A stretch of 64,000 bases of DNA from Neoceratodus forsteri (lineage: Eukaryota > Chordata > Ceratodontiformes > Ceratodontidae). Numbering within the stretch: the stretch's first letter is position 1; each line of letters opens with the position of its first letter. Both the position numbers and the translations under genes were made by a program. Below the pieces are notes generated by a model, which saw only the letters and a program-made list of their open reading frames with translations, had not been told where the DNA came from and searched no databases. The DNA lies in contig CM057453.1 of NCBI GenBank assembly GCA_016271365.2, positions 1,094,260,501 to 1,094,324,500 of the forward strand, given 5' to 3'. This document shows, piece after piece, positions 31,203-42,327 of the stretch.

Positions 31203-33528
31203 ATGGACAAATCGACTCCCGGTTTCCGGAGGTGCCCATGCGGGCAGAAGATGTCTCGGACGGATCCGCACTCCACGTGCGTCTACTGCTTGGGCCCTGG
31301 GCACGACCCGCAGGCTTGCGACTTGTGCTCTTCTTTTTCGGCCTACGTCCTGGAAGACCGTGCTGCCCGTCTACAACTTGGGTGACCCGAAAAACGTTAT
31401 CCTCCGGTAAAGTCAAAGGAGGCCCGGTTGGCGGTTTCCACGGCGGCGAGCTCGGAGGAACAGCTTGAGCAGATAAGCGCCCTCGAGGAGGAGGCGGCGC
31501 CGGCCGCATCTTCGTCTTCCTCAGCCGCGGCATTTATCCCGCTCTCCCTGGGATCCTCCTATTCAGCTTCTTTTAAGAGCTCTGTTTCTCCCTCTCCACT
31601 AAGGAGAGGACGACATCTTCAGGACCTTCTCTCGGTCCAAGAAGAAGGACCACAAAGGTAAGTTCCTCCGTCGGCGGCTCTTGGGGAGCGGAGATCCCTC
31701 TCTCAGTGAGTACGACCATCGACTTGATTGATCGCCGGCCCGACCCGCACTGGCTTCATGGTGTCCCTGTCGGGTCGGTTGACCGAGACTCCCGTCGGCG
31801 CTGGTCGAGATTTTTCTCGACCCGTTGGACGGGTTGTCGACCGGTGAAGCTGAAAACCCTCACTCCCCGTTTCCCCCGGCGGTGGTTGAGGTGTCCGTGG
31901 ACTTGCCCGTGCCTCCGGTTCTGGAGTCCACGGTTGAGCCCTCCGAGCCGAGGGAGGCGGTTTCCCGCCTACCTCCGTACCCTCCTCGGAAAAGCCGAGG
32001 TTCGCGTCTCTGTTTCGGACTTCTTTTCGGTCGCCTTCGATCCCGCGCCACAGGCGGTCTCGATCTTAGCACCATGAGCCCGGCGCCGCCACTTTCGTCC
32101 TCTGGCCGAGGGGAAGCTTCGGCGCAGAAGTTGCGTTGACAATACGAGGACCTCGTGGCAGCAGCTTCTTCTGTCCGGGAGCAAGCCGACATCGTCGCCT
32201 TCCCCGGCTATCAAGTGGCTGTCACCGGAGCGGCCGAAGCAACCCCTCGCCTTAGCCGAGGCGCCTGCTTCCAGGCCTGTTGCTCGGCCGAAACCGGCTG
32301 CCCCACCGATTCCGGTGGAACCTCCGCCTCCACAGCCGTTGTTTGGGGCTCCGACCAAGAATTCTCGGTCGGCCCAATGTCTGCCTCATAGACTGTCTGT
32401 CACCCTCACTCCGGATCGCCCTCAGCAGGTGGAGGGTGGCTCAGGCCCAAGGCAGCTCTTTGCGGACTCCTCTGAGTCCGATGACGATTCCTTCCTGTTC
32501 TCCAGGCGGGTCGACTTGGAGTCCTCAGGAGGTCAGTCACTGGACGATAGCCCTTACGTCCTTCATGGGTTTGCTTAGGCTCATCTCGGAGTCCACCGGG
32601 ATGCAGCTCGAGCCCGTATCCAAGCGGGCCAAGTATCCCCTCACGGAAATATTTGACCGAGGGGATTCTCCTATGGAGGCCTTTCCGGTGGCCGAGGCCA
32701 TTGTAGGCCCGGCCTTGGAGCTCTGGCAGCGTCCTGCTTCCTGCCCTGCGCCTTCGGCCAGGATGGCAAGGAAGTATGCGGTCCCTACCGGTTCCCTGTC
32801 CGGTTTCTCGGAACACCCCTCAGCCGAGGGGTTGGTTACCGACAGCGTCTTCCGGCGTGCCGGAAACGCCAGGGACGTAGACAAACCTCCCGACAAGGAG
32901 TCCAAGAAGTTGGACTACGCCGGGCGAAAAGTCTACGCTGTGTCCTCCCTTGGCCTTCGTCAGGCCAGCTCGGCCGTGCTGATGGCACATTTCTCTCACG
33001 CCCTGTTGGGCTCCCTGGACAAGGTAGTCCCTCATCTCCCGGCTGACATGCAGACCACGGTTAATTAGGTGCGGTACCAGGGCAGGGCAGTGGCCAAGCA
33101 GCAACTTCAGACTGCTTTGGACATCGGTGACTCATGCGCCAGGTCAGTAGCAGCTGCAGTGGCTATGCGCCATCGGGCATGGCTGAGGATATCCTCCTTC
33201 ACAGCGGATACCCAGCACAAATTGGCGGATGTCCACTTCCTGGGGACCGACCTCTTCAGCCCTGGAGTGGAAGGTCACCTCCAGAGGATCGAAAAGTCCA
33301 ATGCCACTCTGGACTCGGTCTCATCCGCCCAGAGGGACAAGGGCCGCAGACCGCAACCCAAGCCCTTTCATCCGTCTGTGCCTGCGGCACGTCCGGCCCA
33401 GCAGCATCAGGGCCAGCAGGCTCGCGCTTGGCGTCCCAAACCCAAGCCGCGGCTTCCTCTTCTAGGAGCAGGGAGGTAAAGGCCCAGGAGGTCCCTGGGC
33501 CGGTCCCTCCTCCAAGCCTGCCCAGTGA
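31203..33528 (+). pseudogene. gag: DIRS family A Gag, copy A5 (broken)
   Basis: It opens MDKSTPGFRRCPCGQKM with CVYC, GHDPQ and CDLC of the zinc cluster. A TGA at 31384 replaces the conserved Arg of the GRPEK string. After several shifts, the frame from about 32580 is good: SKRAKYPLTEIFDRGDSPME, KLDYAGRKVYAVSSLGLRQ, then TAG at 33066, then AVAKQQLQTALDIGDSCARS and FTADTQHKLADV to the tail. The TAG replaces Lys-Gln of the other copies. The Arg/Ser-rich region is present but frame-broken near 31980-32150. Confidence 0.86.
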
Positions 33529-33574
33529 CGGATTGAGGGGTGTCGCCCCCTACCTCGTCACCCCACCCCAGGTT

Positions 33575-35480
33575 CCCCCGTTGGGGGGACAGCTCCTCTA
33601 CTTCCTTTCCGCCTGGTCTGCTATAACCACAGACCAGTGGGTGTTGGAAGTGGTAGGAAAGGGCCTGCCTCTGGAGTTCGAGCAGGCCCCGCCCTTCCGA
33701 GCCGTCGCCCCCAGGGGGGCCTCGGGGTCCGCAGCCTCGCTGTCGGCTCGCTGAGCCGACATCGCTCTGCTCCTCGAGAAAGAGGTGATCAGAGAGGTGG
33801 CGGACCCTCCCTCAGACCCGGGGTTTGTGTCCAGGTACTTTCTGGTCCTAAAACGGATGAGGGGCTGGCACCCCATTCTCGACCTGCACGACCTAAACAA
33901 GTTCTTAAGGTCTTGGACCTTCAGGATGGTCACGCTGGCTCAGATAATACCATCCATGGAACACGGCGTGTGGTTCTGCTCTCTGGACCTGCAGGACACA
34001 TTTTTTCACGTCCCTATCTGTCCGTCTCACCAGAGATTCCTTCGCTTCCGAGCGGAAGGATCCCTTTACGAGTTCCGATCCATGTCATTTGGCCTGTCTC
34101 TTGCACCCAGGGTCTTCACCAAGTGCATGGCAGTGGTGACAGCATTCCTGCGGCGCCGAGGGGTCCGGGTGTACCCTTACCTGGACGATTGGCTGATAGC
34201 AGCCCCCTCCAGACAGGAGCTGGAGCGGTCCAGAGATCTGGCCCTCCAGGTTTGCTCTCAGGTCGGCCTCCTCATCAACTAGGCCAAGTCGGAACTTGAA
34301 CCGAAGCAGGTGATTCTCTTCATCGGGGCAGAGCTCGACTCTCTTCGAGCCAGAGCATGGCTCCCGGCGGACAGGGCCGAGGTTCTTTCCTCCTTTGCCC
34401 GATCATTTCTGGTTGGGCAATCGCACCCTGCCCGGGACTTCCTGCGCCTCCTGGGTCTCATGGCGGCCTACACCAGCGTGGTCCGTTGGGCCCGCTGGAA
34501 CATGCACCCCCTTCAATGGGGGCTGGCCAGCCAGTGGTCTCAACACTGCGATCCATTGGACCAGCTAGTGACGGTGACCCAGGGGATGTGGAACGCTCTC
34601 CAGTGGTGGATCGTTCCAGCTCATCTGCAGGAGGGCATCCTGTTTGTCCACCCCGAGCAGACAGTCTCTCTATCGACCGACGCCTCTCTGATGGGTTGGG
34701 GTGCCCATCTGGGGGAGCACAGAGTGCACAGCCTCTGATCCTCATGGGAGTCCCGATGCCATATCAACCTGCTGGAACTCCGAGCGGTCCGCCTAGCTCT
34801 CACCGCATCGCTCCGTTTCTACGGGGTCAAGTGGTTCAGGTCCAGACGGACAATACCACGACCATGTATTACCTAAACCGCCAGGGCGGGACGCGCTCCA
34901 TGCCTCTGTGCAAGGAAGCTCTCCGCATTTGGTCACTCGTGCGCAGCCTGGAGGCAGATCTCCTAGCCATTCATGTGGCAGGAGCCTCCAACACCCTGGC
35001 CGATGCCCTAAGCGGATGGGGGCTGTGTCCCACAGTGGTCTCTCCTGCGGAGGTATTACAAGATCTGTTCTCCCATTGGGGCACACCTCAGGTGGATCTG
35101 TTTGCCTCCAGGGAGAACGCAAAGCTGAGGCTGTTCCATGCCTGCCCCCCTCAGCAGGGCTTGCTGCAGGGGGATGCCTTCTCGAGGCCATGGACCCCAA
35201 GCCTCTTCGACGCCTTTCCCCCATTTCCCTTGATCCACAAGGTGCTTCTCAAGGCGAGGAGGGACAAGGCGCAAGTGATTCTGGTAGCCCCAGACTGGCC
35301 CCGCCAATGCTGGTATCCAGATCTCCTCCTCCTCAGCTCCAGGCTCCCGAGGCAGCTTCCAGCTCGCCCGGACCTGCTTTCAGTCAATCAGGGGAAGGTG
35401 TTCCATCCGGACCTTCAATCCCTGCACCTGACGGCCTGGTTCCTGGTGCTAGAGTTCCAGGCCTTGGGTCTTTCCAAGAG
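33575..35480 (+). pseudogene. DIRS RT-RNase H-MT polyprotein, copy A5 (least damaged)
   Basis: After the shared TGA at 33752, one frame runs through all RT motifs: PGFVSRYFLVLKR, RMVTLAQIIPSMEHG, FCSLDLQDTFFHVPI, YEFRSMSFGLSLAPRVF and VYPYLDDWLIAAPSR. It also includes RNase H up to LSTDASLMGWGAHLGEH. It is broken only by TAG at 34280 (GAG in A4) and TGA at 34736 (TGG in others). A one-base loss near 34806 moves the rest to another frame: QVQTDNTTTMYYLNRQ, AGASNTLADALS, VDLFASRENAKLRLF, FPPFPLIHKVLLKARR and APDWPRQCWYPDLL. That frame passes directly into the recombinase start LEFQALGL. Confidence 0.9.
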
Positions 35481-36460
35481 GTCCTCAATGTAGTTGAGGC
35501 ATCCGTGGAAGTCGACCAGGAAATGCTATGCCTTCAAATGGAAAAGGTTTTCCATTTGGTGTCAGAGCAAGGGCTTGGACCCTTACTCCTGTTCCTTGGC
35601 AAGCATTTTGGACTATTTATGGTCCCTTTCTCAGCAAGGGCTTACGTCGACGACCCTAAGGGTGCACCTGGCAGCCATCTCTGCTTACCGGCGCGGGCGG
35701 GAAGCAGTCGTGCGCAGGAGAAGGTGGTCTGGCTGCTTCAAAGGCCTTGATCCATTCCCCTCCGGTGCAGAACCTCCACCTCCGTGGGATCTACTGCTGG
35801 TACTGGCAAATCTCATGGGCAAGCCATTCGAACCAATGCACAGGTGTGATCTCTCTCACCTGTCGTGGAAGACCGCCTTCTTGGTGGCTATTACATCAGC
35901 CAGAAGGATGGGAGAACTCCAGGCGCTTTCCATCGAGTCTTCTTACCTGGTCTTCCACAGGGACAAGGTTGTCCTCCGCCCCACCCGAAATTCCTTCCAA
36001 AGGTGGTGTCGGAGTTTCACCTTAACCAGGTGTTGACTCTGCCGGTGTTCTACCCCAATCACACCTCGGAGGCGAATATAGGCTCCATACTCTGGACCCT
36101 AGAAGGGCGCTCGCTTACTATAAGGAGCGGACGGCTGAAATTCAGGGAGAGGTTCGCCAGCTGTTTGTCACCTACGCTGAAGCCGCACCTGGCAGACCTG
36201 CAGGCAGGTGGGTCACCTCCTGCATAGATCTCTGCTATAGATTGGCGGGCATGGAGCCTCCCAGATGGATAAGAGCTCATTCTACCAGCCATACCGCTGC
36301 ATCCGTGGCTGCTTCCAGGGATGTCCCTATCCAGGAAATCTGCTGGGATGCTACCTGGAAGTCAGCACACACCTTCATCACCCACTACCACATCGACCTT
36401 GAGTCACGCCGGGATGCTGGTTTTGGGGCCTCTGTTCTCCAGTCTCTTTTCCCTAAGTAG
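35450..36460 (+). pseudogene. DIRS tyrosine recombinase, copy A5 (broken)
   Basis: It keeps CYAFKWKRFSIWCQSKGL, ISAYRR, WKTAFLVAITSARRMGEL and FHRDKVVLRPTRNSF. The same one-base shift as A3 then occurs at the C run. A 12-base in-frame-like loss removes part of the AAKRTIGR string near 36200. The C-terminal box is HSTSHT (Ser for Arg) and ICWDATWKSAHTFITHYHI has two unusual residues before the Trp. The stop TAG follows PK. Confidence 0.86.
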
Positions 36461-36515
36461 GGGTTGTGCGTCTTGCCTCCCTCCTTCCGGAGAACTGCTA
36501 GGAGTCTGCCAATAA

Positions 36516-36606
36516 GTGTGGATGAACAACATATCCATGTGCCTAGAAATACAGGTTACTCACCTGTAACAGGAGTTCTAGGAATGGTATACGTTGTTCA
36601 TCCACA
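36516..36606. repeat. ICR of A5
   Basis: A full ICR with both halves: GTGTGGATGAACAACATATCC on the left side, and TACTCACCTGTAACAGGAG to GTTGTTCATCCACA on the right side. It shows what A3 and A4 lack. Confidence 0.87.
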
Positions 36607-36830
36607 TGACCCACCCGACCTTCCCGGCTTTGATGCACAACCTGAGCTTCCAGCAGGCTAGATCTGGCGTCATGGGGCGGAGCCGAGAGTTTTACCACCC
36701 GGGTGGGTGGGAGGAGCCAGCTTGAAGAACTTCCGGCAAGATTTAAAGTGGCAAGGAACCTGCCAGACAGTGTGGATGAACAACATATACCTTTCCTAGA
36801 ACTCCTGTTACAGGTGAGTAACCTGTATTT
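36607..36830. repeat. Right inverted terminal repeat of A5
   Basis: It pairs with the left repeats of A3, A4 and A5 and ends CAGGTGAGTAACCTGTATTT. The splice-donor consensus sits at 36811-36819. The extra unit begins immediately after ATTT. Confidence 0.87.
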
Positions 36831-37094
36831 ACTCACCTGTAACAGGAGTTCTAGGAGTGGTATATGTTGCTCATCCACAAAAAACACTCCCTGCCTCGAC
36901 GCACATCCTGGCTTCCAGCGGGCTAGATCTGGCGTCATGGGGCGGAGCCAAGAGTTTTATCACCCAGGTGGGTGGGAGGAGCCAGCTTGAAGACCTTCCG
37001 GTAAGATTTAAAGCAGCAAGGAACCTGCAGTAAGTGTGGATGAACAACATATACCATTCCTAGAACTCCTGTTACTGGTGAATAACCTGTATTT
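36831..37094. repeat. Extra ICR-half plus right ITR unit after A5
   Basis: This ~265-bp unit repeats only the right half of the ICR (ACTCACCTGTAACAGGAG) and a second right ITR, ending CTGGTGAATAACCTGTATTT. Its outer ends are inverted repeats of each other over ~45 bases, so alone it looks like a short palindromic-ended element. It differs from the adjacent A5 right ITR by several substitutions and indels, so it is not a fresh duplication. Confidence 0.85.
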
Positions 37095-38394
37095 GGTTGC
37101 TTTAGACAGTGCAGTTCACATAGGTAGCTAGAGGTGCTCTGGACTGCAGAGGTCACAATCATGAGCAAGTTAGTTCAAGTGGCTACCCATAGCCTAGGTA
37201 GCTGAAGTGCAAATGCAGGCAGCAAAACTTGTGGCCGAATGTGCCCTTAAAAGACAGCATGCAGCAGGATTCCTGACCGAATCAGGCCCCAAACCCTCTG
37301 AGCACTGTTCCCATCTTTTCATCCAGCCAAGGAACCCAGAAACAAACCTTCCTAGACAGGGGTATTTGGGGGTGCTTCATGTCCCTGGCCCACCACTACA
37401 ACCCTCTCACCTTATAGCTCTGTCTTCTCCCAGTCGTGCTCCCTTGCTGGCAGCCCACAAGTGCCCCTTGCTGGAAGCACAAACTGTCCTCCTGTCCCTT
37501 TCTTACTGCTCCCTTGCAGCCAGCAGACTCTGTTCAGCCCCTTTCATGGGACCAGCTATGCAAGCCAGCCCTAAACAGGGTTCCCATATCAATGGCTGCC
37601 ACCACTTCCTCATTTCCCACTCACTGGCTGATCACACAAATCAAAAACATGGCCAAGTGGGTAGTTGGCCCCGCTCTGCCCCACCGTCACTCCCGTAAGA
37701 CGCCAGAACAGTCTTTTATATTTACTTCCTCAAAAGGCACCGAGATCTCCAATTTCCAGTCAGGGACCCGATCCCCAAGTTCCAACCCAACTGTGCTGCT
37801 AAGACCTATGGGACCTGTAGTCCCAACTAAACTATTTACATATTTCCCTAAATAGTGCCAGCCAGCAGCAAAACCACTGCCACTAATTGGAGCTGCTGCT
37901 TCTTTAAATGTTCCCCCAAGGTGGCCCTAGTAGTGTGGACTGCCAAAAACTATTTACAATTTTTTTATTTTTCAATCTCCGACTCTCCCCTAGTTGGTCC
38001 CGAGCCCTGCCAACACAGAAAACCAGACGCGGGACCTGAAACAGCAGCTCCTTAAGTTTTCTTTCCTCTTTCCTGTTCTTCCTGCAGCCACGCATGCCCA
38101 GTAGCGCGGACCACCATTTCTATTTACAATTTGCTGTCCCATTGCCACAGCAACTCACCAGAACCAAACAGCTCTCCACAACGTTCCCTGGGGGCACGGA
38201 AACTACCATGCGGCACCTGACCCATTGCACCAAAGGCCAGGCACCACAGTGAGGCTGCCAGGGCTGCGAGAACCTCCGATGGACCACACGGGTCCGAATC
38301 ACACCAGGAGTCACTGTCTGACTCCAAAACGGAGGGGAGCCGTGGAGCAAGAGCTCTATTCAGGTAAGCACATTTTGGGGGGCTTACACTGATA
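37095..38394. other. Spacer without recognised genes
   Basis: Frames up to 163 codons occur but show no family motif and biased low-complexity composition. The string CTATTTACA(A/T)(A/T)TT recurs near 37830, 37950 and 38120. The last two copies are each preceded by a GTAG(T/C)G(T/C)GGAC-type string, suggesting a degenerate non-coding repeat. I cannot name it. Confidence 0.4.
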
Positions 38395-40440
38395 ACTTAC
38401 TACAGGTTGAGGGCTATAATTTTATAAGAAAAGATGCACAGGGTAAAAAAAGGGGGCAGTATAATTTATTTTAAGGAACCTCTAGTATTTAAAGAACTAA
38501 TAAGTCAAGTCTGAACTCCGGATGTGGGAACCTTTTCCTCGAATTTGTATTAGGAAATGCAAAGACATTATTAGTTGATTTTATATACAGCCCACCAGAA
38601 TCTAAAATGCAAAGTTTGGAGGAACTGATGCATCTATTAGAAAGTTTCAAGAACAAAGAATTTATATTGATGGGTAATGTCAATTTAAATTGGGCAAGAA
38701 ATTAAGTTAATATATATAAGAATATATTATAAAAGATCAACTTGGAACAACTAATAAATGAGGAAACAAGATTAAATAAAACAAAGGAACTTATATTATT
38801 GGACTGGACAATGGTAAATAATGTAAAAAATATATATAATAGAGCGTCAGAGGTGTTAAACACAATAAGCGACCATTTACCCATGTATTGCATTTGGAGC
38901 AGCAAGAGACCAAATGGAAAGGGTAACATTTTGGAAAGTAGGGCTTTAAATGAAGAAAAAGTAATAAATATTAAACAGGATTTGTTAGAAAAGTATTGGA
39001 AGCAGCCACAGGTTACAAAAGATGTAAACACCGTGGTTGAAATGTTCCTACAGACTCTACATTCAGTAGAAAATAGTAAAGCACCCAAGAAAAAGAAAAG
39101 GCTAAGAGGAGTATGTAACAAATGAATAAACAATAAGCTGTCAAAACTCATGAAAGATGGGCCTGCAGCTAGTACTGAGTATAAGACAACAAAACTGGAA
39201 AGGGACTGGCTTCGGGCTGTTAAATAGTTGTATAAAAAGAAATAAAAAAGGCAAAGGTGGACCTCTTTAAGAATGAACAGACAACTACATTTCAAGACAA
39301 AAGGTTTTGGCAGAATGTAAATAATTTATTAGCTCTGAGGAAGAAAGAAAATATTGGTGATCTATTTAAAGATGATAGGGAAATAATTAAGGACAGGGCT
39401 GACTGACAAATTTGTCTAAGTATTTGGAAAACATTGGAGGAAACGGACAACAAACCAAACTTGAGTTCAACAGTACAGCTCCAAAGTTTTATTTTAAAAG
39501 AATAACAGGGCAGAAAATGTACACATGCTTGAAACAAACTCAATTCAAAGGGGCCAGGACCCGATCAACTGGAAGCAAAAATGTGCAGCTCATGAACTTG
39601 CTTTACCCCCTTACAGATAATATATAACAAATCATTGAATAATGAGACTGTTCCAAACATCTGAAACAAAAACTTGTGTACCCAATTTTTAAAGGACAAA
39701 CTAGTACACCTGGTAACTGTAGGCCAGTTTCATTGCTATTACTAGCTGGAAAAATACAGGAAAGGTTACTGCCTACACAGATCATGGATTACTTCGACAA
39801 ATACTGTCTGTTAGCAACAACACAGCATGGGTTCGGGGGGGGGGGGTTGTGCCACGACGGCCTTGGTCTGACTCACAAACGGACCTGCAGGAGAACATGG
39901 ATGCTGGTTTGTATACTGGTATGGTGTTTGTGGACCTGACCAAGGCCTTCGATCTTGTAGACCACCCCCTACTAGAACTGAAGTTGTCCGATGTTGGCTT
40001 TGGGGACCCTGTGGTGAAATGTTTTCATAGCTACTTGACAGGTAGAGAACAGCAGGTTCACGTTGATGGCACGTTGTCATATTCAGTGACTGTTGACTAT
40101 GAGATGCCCCAGAGCTCAATACTAGGGCCTATGTTTTCGTTGTATATAAATGAATTGTCATCGATATGTTCAAGGTCTAAAATAGTACTATAAGCAGATG
40201 AGACAGTACTGTGTACAGCTAACAAAGATACAAAAATGACACAACAAAATTTAGAAATTATTATAAGCTGATAAGTTGGCTTCAGGGGAATAGATTTGTT
40301 CGGAATAAAACAAAGGGGATGCTGTTGATGAGAACTGTGTTCAAACCTTTTGAAATAACTGCTAGTGATGGAACAAAAGTAGAAATAGTGTCCAACTTTA
40401 AATACTTAGGAATAACATTAGATGGCTAACTTTACAAATA
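38395..40440 (+). pseudogene. LINE endonuclease-RT ORF2 remnant
   Basis: Endonuclease blocks in order: EGYNFIRKDAQGKKGGS, VDFIYSPPES, FILMGNVNLNW (the usual GDFN aspartate is Asn) and ISDHLPMY with the catalytic SDH. RT blocks: GNCRPVSLLLLAGKI, the block FVDLTKAFDLVDHPLLELKL from about 39929, SYLTGREQQVHVDG and MPQSSILGPMFSLYINEL. The YADD site near 40190 reads stop-ADE. The later SNFKYLGITLDG block, where the YLGV motif of this group is expected, is at about 40390-40427. Stops and frameshifts lie between most blocks. Motif wording fits the L2/Rex1 part of the CR1 superclade. Confidence 0.78.
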
Positions 40441-41296
40441 CATGTTGACAAAATAAAACAGATACATATGAAGATAGGAGCTTTGTATATAGTAAGGGAT
40501 TACCTAACAGGAAGCCAGAAGAACAGTTGCAATGACCTGTCTTGTGCCGATATTTGACTGTGGAAATTTGGTTTGAGGGAAGGGGCATCAGAAATGGACA
40601 ACATAGGAACTGTCTGTATAATGGTATATGCAGAGTTGCTTAGTGAGCTAGATTTGGGGAGCAACACTGTGATCTGTACAACAAACTGGGATGGTTACCA
40701 GTAGAGCAAAGAGATACTTTACGATCATCTTGTTTTATATTTAATGTAATTCATTGTTTACCATGTAACCCAGTGATTTTGTTCAAAAATGAAGTTTAAG
40801 GGCACTAAAGTCACAAAGTACAATTACTCTAGTCATGCCATTATGTAATTCCACAAGAAAAAGAAATAATTTAAACACATTGCAATTAAAGCTTGGAATG
40901 GCTTACCATGTGAGCAGTGTGCGCCTCAACGCCACTGGAACAGACCAATAATTTGAAAAATGTTAGACTTCAAATCTGCCTTAAAGTTCCTGTATACGAG
41001 TATACGTTGTAATTGTGCTTGAATACAGGTTTTAAGTAATTGAACGTTATTCTTGATTGTAGTTGTTTAGCATGTTTATTCTGTTCTTGCATATTTTTTC
41101 TATTAATATTGGAATATTCTATGTACGTACTAGTGATTTTTAGAATACCTTTCTAGTATTGTAATATGCGTCTGTTGTATGTGTGTTTTCATGTATGTAA
41201 TTCTGTGTTGCTGAAGTGTCTTTTTGGGTCAAGCCTGTAAAAGAGCCATGCGGCCCAGTGCTCTGTTTACTGACTTAATAAACTTTTAAATCAGGG
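38395..41296 (+). mobile_element. L2/Rex1-like LINE (5'-truncated, decayed)
   Basis: An AT-rich non-LTR element, unlike the GC-rich DIRS copies around it. It begins inside the endonuclease and runs through RT. It ends near ACTTAATAAACTTTTAAATC, a terminal polyadenylation-like signal. No long A tail is visible; a DIRS fragment follows directly. Confidence 0.75.
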
Positions 41297-41965
41297 TTTA
41301 TCCCTATCTGGACTACCGGCTGATAGCCAGCCCATCCAGAGAGGCAGTGGAGCAGTCCAGGGAACTGGCCTTCCAGATATATAGAGATTTGGGCCTCTTG
41401 GTCAACCCAACCAAGTCCAAACTGATCTCCTCGCAGGCGACTTATTTTATCGGGGCAGTGCTAGAGTCTCTATGGGCCAGGTATCAGATCTTACCTCCTT
41501 TGCCCGATTAGTTCAGGATGGGTCTTTGTGCCCTGTCTGGGACTTTCTGAGGCTGCTGGGGTATAGGGCATCTTGCACTAGCATGGTCCAGTGGGCTTGC
41601 TGGCAAATGTAGCATCTGCAGTGGTAGTTGGGCTGTCAGTGGTCCCAACGCCTAGGACACCTGGACCAACCGGTCAGAGTGACCTAGCCAATGTGGGATG
41701 CCATCCACTCGTGGCTGATCCCAGAACATCTGGACAAAGGAGTCCCATTTGTCCACCCAGAGCCATCACACTCACGATGGACATGCCCAAGGAGTCCTAT
41801 CACCACATCAACCTGCTGGAGCTCCGTGTAGTACGGCTAGCTTTGATGGAATTGCTCCTCTGGTTAGGGGTCAGGTCATGCAAGTCCAGACAGACAACAG
41901 CACTATCATGTTCTATCTGAACAGGCAGGGTGGAAAACACTTCTCACCCATGGGGTCCTTTAGCA
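41297..41965 (+). pseudogene. Orphan DIRS RT-RNase H fragment
   Basis: It starts at the RT active site (YPYLDYRLIASPSREAVEQ, second catalytic Asp replaced by Tyr). It continues with NPTKSKLISSQ, FIGAVLESL, then after stops the RNase H strings APLVRGQVMQVQTDNSTIMF and YLNRQGGK. Similarity is to families A and C but with clear divergence. It has no gag, MT, recombinase or ITR attached, and its left edge coincides with the LINE 3' end. Confidence 0.75.
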
Positions 41966-42150
41966 TCAGTAACATTATGTAGTAGCTATGTAGGACTGCC
42001 CCGGAGATGTGGCTTATGCTAATGCATTTTTGAATTAGCCAATCAGGAAAGGGCTTTAGGAGTACTGAGGAGGTACCATAATTTTTTGTTAGCTGACTGA
42101 GCAACATTGCCTCTGAGGTGTTCCCACTCATTTGGCAAAGAAAAGTTTTT
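41966..42150. other. Short spacer before family C
   Basis: No coding potential or repeat structure that I can assign. A CCAATCA box-like string lies at about 42038-42044. Confidence 0.4.
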
Positions 42151-42318
42151 TTTCTAGGAACATGGATATGTTGACTTCACTTTGAGGGGGAGCTGTTGCA
42201 GCAGGTAATATCATTAGGACTAAGGCAGCCAGGTGTTAGGACCCCATGGAAAAATCTTCTAGCTAGCAGTCTATGACGGGGGACCGCCCTGATGTTGACT
42301 CCGCCCTGACGTTAGACG

Positions 42319-42327
42319 TATAAAAAG
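42319..42327 (+). promoter_or_regulatory. TATA box in family C left repeat
   Basis: TATAAAAAG lies ~160 bases before the gag ATG, in a leader whose counterpart in copy E has TATAAAGG at the same relative place and in D has TATATAG. Conservation of position across copies supports a promoter. Confidence 0.6.

Larger units (their letters stand above)
30946..36830 (+). mobile_element. DIRS family A, copy A5 (last unit of the array, with right end)
   Basis: It starts at the hairpin joint and is the only array unit with a full ICR and right ITR. Its RT-RNase H-MT region is the least damaged in the window. Gag resembles A1 and A2 more than A3 and A4, so the array is not a simple recent triplication of one unit. 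Confidence 0.92.

Noticed and set aside
1..37094. CRISPR-like or satellite array from the regular ~5.5-kb repetition
   Set aside because: The repeated units are whole retrotransposons with coding order and terminal repeats; there are no short direct repeats with spacers.
37207..37855. Two overlapping plus-strand frames of 139-163 codons as a host gene
   Set aside because: No recognisable domain, no splice or start context, compositionally biased; likely chance frames in stop-poor sequence.
38702..39543. Large hydrophobic minus-strand frames suggesting membrane proteins
   Set aside because: They are antisense shadows of the AT-rich LINE endonuclease-RT region.
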